This document shows positions 8,334 through 15,936 of a stretch of 20,529 bases of DNA, piece after piece. Source of the stretch: Ramicandelaber brevisporus (lineage: Eukaryota > Kickxellomycota > Ramicandelaberales > Ramicandelaberaceae). The stretch covers positions 17,859-38,387 of the forward strand of contig MU602713.1 of assembly GCA_025201865.1 (NCBI GenBank), given 5' to 3'. Made by a program: the position numbers and the translations under genes. Under the pieces are notes generated by a model. It ran no database searches. It had not been told where the DNA came from and saw only the letters and a program-made list of their open reading frames with translations. Position 1 is the first letter of the stretch. Each line of letters begins with the position of its first letter.

Positions 8334-11300
8334 ATGTCGGCTGTTGCTGTCATGCCTCCACTCGTCAGTGCCACAGCCGCTGGCCTCAAGACTACTTCCA
8401 CATCATCAAAGACTTCCTCGTCAACAGCAACTACAACAGCAACAGCAACAGCAACAGCAACTGCTGTGACAGTGACAGCTTCTATTACTCGCAAGACTAG
8501 AGCTGCTGCTGCTGCGGAAAAGACAGCCATCGCAGTGCAGACTCAGACTCAATCTCAATTACAGACTACAGCACAAACACAGACATCAGTTGCCCTCTCC
8601 AGCGGCGGCGGCAGACTCACTAGATCCCGTGCTGCGGCAGCCGCTGCTAACACCAGTATCAACACCAGCAGAAATGTCGGTGCTCAATCAACACAGCCAT
8701 CACAGCCATCACAGCCACAACCACAGCCACAGAACACTCAGGAAGTGCAGACTGAATTGCAGCCAAAGGTGACAGCATCAGTGCCCGGAACCGCATCAAG
8801 TCGCCCAGTGCGGTCAACCCGTACCAATGCCTCAACAGTCGCTCCAACAAAGCTGAAGATTCCATCCACTGCATCATCTCCTAGCATCTCGGCCACGTCT
8901 GTAGCAGCAGCAGCATCTCCAGAGAAGCCAATTAAGCGACAGAGTGCTCGTACAAAGGCACGCTCGACAAGACAAAATCAATCATCACTCAGCGACACCG
9001 AGCTCATGTCTGATGTCGATGTTCCTACACCGCCTGCACCAATTCATCTTCCCCCTCCGTCTACAGCATTGGCTGCATCAGCGGTATTAACCACAACCCG
9101 TAAAACACGCAGGCGAAATGCCACGCCAACAGGCTCGGACTCAACTACAGAGGCATCGGTTTCCGATACTGAAAGCACAGCCAGCTCAATCCAGTCATCT
9201 CATCAGCAGCCAAAGCAGACCAAGTCACAGACTCTGCCTGTTCGAACAAGGCAAAGTCGCGCAAGCTCCGTCACCGAGACTACTGGCATCAAGAAGCTGC
9301 CTCCTGCGGCATCATCTGCTGGCCCTGGCCGTGGTGCAGTCAAGAGCACAAAGCGCGAGCGTGGCGGCTCAGCAAGCCTCACTTTGCCTCCACCGTCACC
9401 AACATCTCCAGCTCCTGATCTAATCACATCCGCTGCAAGTCCTCGCTCGCCCATCTCTGCTCGCGGTCACCACCAGCATCACCAGCATCACCAGCATCAT
9501 CGGTCTCAATCTGGCCACCATTCTGGCTCGAGTACCCACAGGTCTGGCTCTGTTCAAACTGTCAATGGGCAAACCAAGCGCAAGCACTCAGACAGCACTA
9601 CTGGCAGCGACTCTGTTGACGAACCTGTGGTCAAGCGCCGTATTAGTGACGGAAGTCTGGCAACAGCAGCAACAGCAACGGCAGCAGCAGCAACTGGTGA
9701 TGGCAACATGTTTAGTGACAATGAGGATGGCGATGACCATGTTCCGCAAAGGCATCGTCAGGTTCAGCTGGTCTCTGCGTCTGCTTCGGTGTCAACTGAT
9801 TCTACATCATCAACTTCATCTGTTGCTGAGGATGCCCCAGTGGTTTTGCCGTTGGACTCCTACCAGCCTCAAGTGCAGCCACTCGTCTCAACGGCAGTTG
9901 AAGAACGCAGCATTAATCACGACCAGCATGGCACCAATCTACTGGCGCTGGGCAATGCGTCATCATTGACTGCTAATCTGGCACTGTATTCATCGCTACT
10001 GGCCGCCTCCGGTGCAGCTGTAACTGATGAGAACCAACTGCCCACTGCTCCATCTGCCGACTTGCTAACTGCCACATCTGCAGCTGCTTCAATGTTTTCG
10101 CTTTCTACCTCAGAGGCACTCGCTGCAACTACATTCTCATCGTCCTGGCCAACTGACTTCTACGGCCGTCTCCATGTTGGTTCACAAGCACCTGGCCTCC
10201 AGTTTGGCGATGCTAGCGGCGATGCTGATGGCACTGATGACACCATCTTTTCACCGCCGTACAAGGCTTCTCGTCGCAGCTCTCATGGCGGCACTCCCAC
10301 TGAGATGTCGCTGGCTGATGATGTCTCCGTTGCTGAAACCTCCACTGTGTCTGTATATGGTCCATCTGATACTCCAGATCGGTATGCCATGATGCGCAGC
10401 ACTCAGCTTGCAGCTTTTACGCCTAGCAGCGTGCCGTCGCTCATGCTCTCGTCCGCTACTGCTGATTTGACACAGACTGGCAACATGCTCGGTGGCAACT
10501 TGGCAGCGCATAACGGATCTGTTGCTGCTGCTACTGGTGGAGTCGACTTCACACTGAGTGTCAACACAGAGTCGTGGCTCGCCAGTGCTGCTGCAACCGC
10601 TGCTGCGATGGCTGCCGCTGCACAGCAGACAGCACTGACTGCCCCAGCTGCTTGTCTGGCAAACATGAACACAATGCTGATGCTGCGTGCTGATTCTCCG
10701 GAGAATCGGCTGTTTAGCGAGCAGCTCGCCCTGTTCACCACGGATGCTGCAATCAGCGATCTCAACATGCTTTTGCACAGTGCACCCTTTGTCGAGCGGT
10801 GTCGGTTCTGGATGGATGAAATGCCCTCACTGGATGAGCTCCGCAGCGACTCCGTCCGCACCACAATCAAGGGCTTCCAGACACTGGTCCGTCACTCCCC
10901 GCACGTCCTGGCTCTCGACGGTGTTACAAACCCACCGCCTGTTCACCCATGCTACGACCAAGCCCATCACAGTGCAGCCGAGAGACTGAGAGCCAACTTT
11001 GGGCCACTTGCGGCACTCTACTCCAAGAATGCTGCCGCTGCTGCTGCCGCGATGGCTGGCCAAAGGAACGGCAGCAACAGCGATGCAGGCCAGGATGAGA
11101 ACGACGATGCCATGGACTATGCCAGTGACGTTGATGATGGCTGGGCTATGGACGCTGACGCGGATGCTCCAAGTCAGCCGCCGCGCCTGCCTGTTCCGAT
11201 GCGAACTCGAAACACTCCCAAGATTACACTGGCACTGGACTTGGATGAGACTCTCGTTCACTGCTCTGTCGAAGAGTTGCCTGATGCCGACCATGTCTTT

Positions 11301-11777
11301 ACTGTTCCATTCGGTCCCGATGTCTACACAATCTGGTGCCGCATTCGTCCACATATGGCTGAGTTCCTCGAGCGCGTTTCGTCCAAATTTGAGCTGGTTC
11401 TGTTTACAGCCTCGCATCCCAACTATGCCGTCAAGGCTCTCGAGATTATCGATCCCAGGAACCGCATCTTCCGCCACCGTCTCTACCGCACATCCTGCGT
11501 CTATTATCAAAACAACTACATCAAGGACTTGACTGTGCTCGATCGCAAGCTGGCTCACGTTGCGCTTGTTGACAACTCACCCCATGCCTATTCATTCCAT
11601 CCAGTCAATGGTGTGCCAATTCGGACTTGGTATGATGATCCGTTTGACGAAGAGCTTCTCAAAGTGGCTGACTTTTTGGACACAATTGCCGATGTTGAGG
11701 ACGTTCGACCACACATTGACAAGTTCTTCAAGACGAGAACACGCATGTTTGAGTCATCAAGGTTCCCTGCCTTTTAA
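8334..11777 (+). CDS. CTDSPL2: SCP/FCP-type Ser/Thr phosphatase, CTDSPL2-like, with long disordered N-terminus
   Basis: The 1147-residue protein begins at the first ATG after a 647-base ATG-free leader. Residues about 965-1140 form a complete HAD-superfamily NIF/FCP1-homology phosphatase domain. The nucleophile motif is DLDET with Asp969 and Asp971; FTAS lies in the middle, then NNYIKDL and the metal-binding DNSP (Asp1080-Asn1081). The domain ends with a conserved DVRPHI. The spacing and the DLDETLVHCS, NYIKDL and DVRPHI motifs point to CTDSPL2 (SCP4) rather than Dullard or FCP1. Animal relatives are nuclear and dephosphorylate phosphoserines, including on the RNA polymerase II CTD and transcription factors. 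The first 780 residues are Ser/Thr/Ala/Gln-rich, with basic KR clusters and many Ser/Thr-Pro sites. Residues about 775-900 look helical and ordered but match nothing I know. At about 2.5 times the human length, the extension may be lineage-specific. Confidence 0.9.
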   Translation: MSAVAVMPPLVSATAAGLKTTSTSSKTSSSTATTTATATATATAVTVTASITRKTRAAAAAEKTAIAVQTQTQSQLQTTAQTQTSVALSSGGGRLTRSRAAAAAANTSINTSRNVGAQSTQPSQPSQPQPQPQNTQEVQTELQPKVTASVPGTASSRPVRSTRTNASTVAPTKLKIPSTASSPSISATSVAAAASPEKPIKRQSARTKARSTRQNQSSLSDTELMSDVDVPTPPAPIHLPPPSTALAASAVLTTTRKTRRRNATPTGSDSTTEASVSDTESTASSIQSSHQQPKQTKSQTLPVRTRQSRASSVTETTGIKKLPPAASSAGPGRGAVKSTKRERGGSASLTLPPPSPTSPAPDLITSAASPRSPISARGHHQHHQHHQHHRSQSGHHSGSSTHRSGSVQTVNGQTKRKHSDSTTGSDSVDEPVVKRRISDGSLATAATATAAAATGDGNMFSDNEDGDDHVPQRHRQVQLVSASASVSTDSTSSTSSVAEDAPVVLPLDSYQPQVQPLVSTAVEERSINHDQHGTNLLALGNASSLTANLALYSSLLAASGAAVTDENQLPTAPSADLLTATSAAASMFSLSTSEALAATTFSSSWPTDFYGRLHVGSQAPGLQFGDASGDADGTDDTIFSPPYKASRRSSHGGTPTEMSLADDVSVAETSTVSVYGPSDTPDRYAMMRSTQLAAFTPSSVPSLMLSSATADLTQTGNMLGGNLAAHNGSVAAATGGVDFTLSVNTESWLASAAATAAAMAAAAQQTALTAPAACLANMNTMLMLRADSPENRLFSEQLALFTTDAAISDLNMLLHSAPFVERCRFWMDEMPSLDELRSDSVRTTIKGFQTLVRHSPHVLALDGVTNPPPVHPCYDQAHHSAAERLRANFGPLAALYSKNAAAAAAAMAGQRNGSNSDAGQDENDDAMDYASDVDDGWAMDADADAPSQPPRLPVPMRTRNTPKITLALDLDETLVHCSVEELPDADHVFTVPFGPDVYTIWCRIRPHMAEFLERVSSKFELVLFTASHPNYAVKALEIIDPRNRIFRHRLYRTSCVYYQNNYIKDLTVLDRKLAHVALVDNSPHAYSFHPVNGVPIRTWYDDPFDEELLKVADFLDTIADVEDVRPHIDKFFKTRTRMFESSRFPAF
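8423..8461 (+). repeat. ACAGCA hexanucleotide repeat coding alternating Thr-Ala
   Basis: A run of ACA and GCA codons with a few ACT variants encodes an alternating Thr/Ala stretch near residues 30-43 of the phosphatase. It probably arose by replication slippage and marks the disordered N-terminus. Confidence 0.75.
9471..9497 (+). repeat. Three exact 9-base units coding His-Gln-His
   Basis: CACCAGCAT is repeated three times without change, giving a His/Gln run at residues 380-388 of the phosphatase. A further His codon lies on each side. His-rich tracts are often associated with nuclear-speckle localisation. That role here is speculation. Confidence 0.8.
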
Positions 11778-12310
11778 TTGATTAAAAACTCGACGATTCC
11801 CTTTCGTTTCGATTATTCATCAGTACATCATACTACTCTCCACCTCTCACTACTCACGTACACTCACACAAATGCCTTTATTTTCACACTTTTTTATTTT
11901 TCCTTCTTTACTTCTTTCCTTCTTTACGCATTTGACTCGCTGTTGTTTTCTTTTACTTTTTTTTTGTTTGCGCTGTTTCGTTATCATTATCATTTTTTTT
12001 ATTCCACTATTCATCACTCATCATTGTCGTCATCATTATCATTATCATCATCATCATTACTACTACTATCACCATTATTTTTTTTAATTGACAGAATTGT
12101 CACTCGATGAAACATTACTTTTACTACCAATACTTATTCTTAATGAGAACGTAAAACCTAATAGTAAAAAAAAATAATACCTAGAGACTAATGGCCAAGT
12201 TATGGTAGAGAACATAATGATGGAAAGGATAGTGAAGTAGGGTGTATAAAAAAAGGAAGGTGGGAGAAGATGATAAAAGGGTTTAAGGAGTTAAATCAGA
12301 ACTTGGACAT
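11778..12310. other. AT-rich convergent spacer holding two 3' ends
   Basis: This 533-base gap lies between the stop codons of the converging phosphatase and LARP1 genes. It consists of pyrimidine/T-rich sequence (11870-12000), then an irregular ATC/ATT trinucleotide stretch (about 12010-12080), then A-rich sequence. I see no gene, no clear AATAAA signal for either transcript and no strong hairpin. Plus-strand open frames here are hydrophobic by-products of T-richness. An ATTAAA occurs at 11781-11786 but lies too close to the stop to be a convincing poly(A) signal. Confidence 0.5.
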
Positions 12311-15129
12311 CTAGTTATCAGCGGCTGGAGCAACTGGGGCTGATGGTGGGGCAAATGGCGATGCAGATGGAGCGCGACGTCCGTTAGTGGACGCGCTTGG
12401 TGGCGGGCGAGAGCGAGAACGCGATGCTGCACGGCGCGAAGCAGACGAGGTGTTGTTAGCATGGATTGGTGGTGGCAGCAATGAAGATGGTGGTGGGTTG
12501 CGAGCCTTGGCCTCCTTGAAATCATCAAGCGACTTGAACTTGGTCAGGACCTCAGCCAGCTTCGTGCTGATGCCCAGCTCGGATTCAGGACGAGCATTCT
12601 TGTCTGGACGCCAGCGCAGATATGCCCAGAACTTCTCGAGACCGTAGAATTCGCCACACTCGTAATCCTGCAGAGTGAGAGTCTGGAACTCGTCAAAGAT
12701 TTCCTGGCGGAACTTCTTCTCGAGACCATAAGAGAAGAAGCGGAACAGGCACTCGAGACCGTAGCGGTAGTCGGTGTTGGCATCGTCCAGAGCAAGCAGC
12801 TTGAACTCAGAGTACATGCGACGGTTGAAGTGATCGCGCAGGAAATGCGACCAGAAACGATACAGAGTGTTCATCTCCTGCGACTGACCGACACCAAGGC
12901 GTCTGCGCTCCATCAAGGCCTTGCCGCGGTACTTGAAGTACTTTTGCTGCAAGAAGCCACCCTCGCGGAGCAGCTCGTGAGATGGATGCTCGACATTGTC
13001 GTCAAGGGAGCCAGCGCCGCGGCGGCGAGAGGCGGAGCGACCACGCATAGACATGCGGGCACTGCCACCAACTGGAATGGACTCTGCAGCACCAGCAGCT
13101 GACTGGTCGCCGGCATCGCTGGAGGCATCTCCATCGGCTGGCTGCTGTGGCTGCTTCTCGCCCATAACCCAACCGATGCTTTCCTGCTGGGACTGCTTCG
13201 GGTCAACTACAAACTTGGGACGCGGTTGGGCCGGAGCCGAAGTGGATGGTGGCGAGAGAACAGAGCGACCGCCGAGCTTGGCAGTGTCGAAATCATCTTC
13301 GGTATCAGCAAACGACACGCGAGACTGGCTTGGACCACGACGACCCAATGCAGACATGCGTGGAGGACGGCTCTCACTGCGATCGCGAATCGAGCGGAAA
13401 CCACCAAGAGCAGCGCCACGGCCAGAGCGCTCATCGCCAAGCTGAGTGACAATCATCAGGTTAGAGAGCTCCTCTTCATCAATTTCATCGTCAGAGTAGA
13501 CAATCTCGTCACCGTTTTCGCCGCTGGCAGCAGCTGGGGCGGTGTAACGAAGAGTGCGACCGCTTCTGGCAGAGACGCTGGCAGCAGCGTAAATGTCGTC
13601 GACGTCAAATCCGAACACATCGCTCTCGGATGGGCCAGAGACGGATTCACGGGAACGACGCCAGTCGGCGCTTTCAGTGCCAGGCGATGATGGTGGGAGA
13701 GAGTAGCGAGAGGTACTGCGGTGGCGCAGAGAAGAGGCAGATGGGGTTGGACGCTGACGAGAGCGAGAGCGACCGCCATCTTCTTCACCAGAGACGTCAC
13801 GAGCAGCGCCACCCCAGCGGCGGCTATTGCGAGCAGACGTCCGTTCGTCGATGTCAGCATTCTTGCTGCCTGGAATTGGAGGAGGCAGGCCAAGACCAGC
13901 GGGTGCGGCACGTGGGACCTTTGGTTGCTCGGGTGCAGGAGGCTGGGCTGCAATCTTGGAGTAGCTAATGGCCGGTGCAGCTGCAGCTGGTGCAGGGGCG
14001 GCTGCTTCCGGAGCCTTCTCCTCGGGCTTTTCATCGGCAGACTCGGTCTTGGAAGTCTCGGACACAGATGGAGTGATATCAGCCGATGAAGCAGAGGCGG
14101 TGTTTGGTGCAGCAGCCTTCGCAAGTGGCCACTGATCCCAACCAGAAATGAGGCGGACAGCATTGCCATCCTCGCTCAGCTCAATCAGCTGACTGTCCTT
14201 GATGGCGTCACGAATGAGCTCAACATCGGTGGACATGTGCTTGACGCGGTTGAATCCAGCAATGAGATCCAATGTAACGTGACCGTCGCTATCCATTTGC
14301 TGGCGGAACCACAGATCATGGCACAGGTTATCAACGCTGAAGTAGTACTCAATCTGACTGCGGACCCACAGCATTATTGCTTCGCGATCGACTGGAATTG
14401 GCACAAGAACTGGCTGGGCTGCAATGTCGGCAGAGCTGTATGGCATGGAGCCATTGGGGCCATAGTGGCCACCGCGGCGCGAGCTGTAGCCGCTGTATCC
14501 ACCACGGCCGCGACCACCGCGTCCACCGCGAGTGCTGCTGCCGCTGCTGCTGCTACCGTCAGCGTTGGCTGGGGGAGGAACAATTGGGAGAGCAGCCGAC
14601 AATAAGCCGGTGCTGCTGGAAATAGACTCTGATGTTGCTTCGCCAGTGGCAGTTGCGGTCGAAGCTGTAGTAGTGTTGTTGCTGTTATTAGTCTTGGCTG
14701 CATCCTTCTTTGCATTCCCACGACCAGCGCCTCCACTGCGTGGACCGGTACTTGCGCTGCGGCGTCCTGACTTGCTCGAGTCTTTCTGAGAGGCTGACTT
14801 GTCACGACGTCCACTGCTGCTGCTACTGCTGTTGCCATTGTATCCGCGTCCCGATGATGATGAGGCTTCGGCCGGTGGAGTATGCCTAATTTCCACTGGG
14901 AGTGGCTTCCATTTGTTGCCATTGCTTGATGATTTGGTAGCCGCATTCTGCTGCGGTTGTTGCGGCTGTTGACCGGAGGAGACCGTCTTGGTTGCATTCA
15001 AGGTTGGGAAGGCACTGTCTGGCAATGCAGCGGCTGGCTGATCTGCAGGGCTGAGAGTTGGCTCAGACTTTTTGCGCTGACCCCACACGCTGGGTGCGCC
15101 TGACTGTTGAGATTGAGCTGGCACTTCTG

Positions 15130-15160
<31 letters not shown>

Positions 15161-15190
15161 ATCTGCAGGGACAGGTACAGTAGACTCCAT
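12311..15190 (-). CDS. LARP1: La-related protein 1 (LARP1) with La motif and DM15 region
   Basis: The 959-residue protein starts at ATG 15190-15188 in a good context (AAAG before, G after). An N-terminal Gln10 tract and a Ser/Gly/Lys-rich disordered part precede an RGG box at about residues 218-240 ([20 protein letters not shown]). The La motif follows at about 271-345, with [15 protein letters not shown] and [10 protein letters not shown] long Ala/Pro/Ser/Arg-rich linker leads to the DM15 region at about 737-862. This holds three helical repeats with [41 protein letters not shown] and [13 protein letters not shown], nearly identical to animal LARP1. In human LARP1, DM15 binds the m7G cap and 5'TOP sequence to repress and stabilise ribosomal-protein mRNAs under TOR control. 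The Arg/Tyr/Glu pattern of the cap pocket (LFR..SYGLE) is kept. An Arg-rich tail ends the protein. I saw no clear PAM2 motif. Confidence 0.96.
15131..15160. repeat. CTG-type repeat coding Gln10 in LARP1
   Basis: Ten codons, nine CAG and one CAA on the coding strand, give Gln10 at about residues 11-20 of LARP1. The single CAA interruption suggests the tract is more stable than the perfect (GCT)10 at 7369-7398. Confidence 0.85.
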
Positions 15191-15936
15191 CTTTGCGCTT
15201 TGATTTTGATGACAGGGCTATGTGCTGGACGAGCTTTGCAAAGAACTAGTTCGTATGCGGCCAAGTTCAACTTGTAAAGACGAAGGAGGAGCTAGATTAA
15301 AGGATTCAAAACGAGGTTGATCTAGCCCCAAAAATGCGATAGACGAAAACGTGATGGATGAAAGTGGTAGCCGGGGAAAAAATAAAATAAATAAATGGAT
15401 CAATGAATGAAGGAATGAACGGGCGAATAAATAAATACGCTGCACTGTCACTGCGTTGTGCTGTGCTTTACTGTACTGTGCTGTGCCATATGTGTCAAAT
15501 GCTGCTAGCTGCCTTCAGTGCCAATCAGAGGCAGCTCCTGTATCATGCTGCTAATGACAGGGGTGGCATTTACCGAGATGGCGAGTATCTTTGTGATAGA
15601 GAATATTCGACGTCTTTTTTCTTTCTTTCTTCCGTTGCCGCCATTTTATTTCACTCAATTTTTGCTGTTCATTTCTTGCTATTTTTTGTTTTTGTCACTT
15701 TTTTCGCCACAATTACACAAATACCCACTTCCTCTATCTTCTCTTAACCATTATCAATACAGTCTGTTTCGTCTCAATGGACTTTGCGTAACTTCACCAG
15801 AAACACTCTTCTCTCCTTTATTGTCAACATGACTCCTTGATAGCTCAAAGCGGAAGGATTACAAATCTAATCAGTGAATTTTAATGAACATCTGGCAATG
15901 GTGAATTAGTTTTCTATTCGTTAAACAGGTGATATT
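15191..15936 (-). promoter_or_regulatory. LARP1 leader and promoter; 3' flank of NSUN2
   Basis: This is a 746-base gap between two same-strand genes. From 15191 to 15486 no ATG occurs on the minus (LARP1) strand but about ten occur on the plus strand, consistent with a LARP1 5' leader of up to about 300 bases. A CCAAT element follows at 15521-15532, close to where transcription would then start. AATA/AATG-type short repeats (15378-15440) and a T-rich stretch (15617-15710) are present. On the NSUN2 side, an ATTAAA on the minus strand (15885-15880) lies about 52 bases after the stop and could be a poly(A) signal, with low confidence. No RNA gene is seen. Confidence 0.5.
15521..15532. promoter_or_regulatory. 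CCAAT box (NF-Y/CBF type) upstream of LARP1
   Basis: CCAATCAGAGGC, identical over 12 bases to the element at 7657-7668, lies 331 bases before the LARP1 ATG and just outside the ATG-free leader. That is the usual position relative to a transcription start for NF-Y sites. On the LARP1 sense strand it reads ATTGG. Confidence 0.5.

Noticed and set aside
10827-11558. 243-codon minus-strand frame opposite the phosphatase catalytic domain
   Set aside because: The plus-strand frame encodes a well-conserved catalytic domain with all motifs, so the antisense frame is a by-product.
11778-12110. Hydrophobic plus-strand frame after the phosphatase stop
   Set aside because: It follows the stop codon directly in T-rich 3' flank, lacks a proper start and has simple-sequence composition (Ser/Leu/Phe runs).
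12996-13445. 149-codon plus-strand frame, and several others, inside LARP1
   Set aside because: They lie opposite the Arg/Ser-rich LARP1 linker, whose codon bias opens the antisense frames. None has a recognisable domain.
13456-14169. 237-codon minus-strand frame within LARP1 in another frame
   Set aside because: It is a Leu/Pro/His-rich out-of-frame reading of the disordered linker, and the in-frame product is clearly LARP1.
15518-15832. 104-codon hydrophobic plus-strand frame between LARP1 and NSUN2
   Set aside because: It begins at GTG inside the CCAAT region, and its Phe/Leu richness comes from the T-rich tract. No homologous feature is visible.
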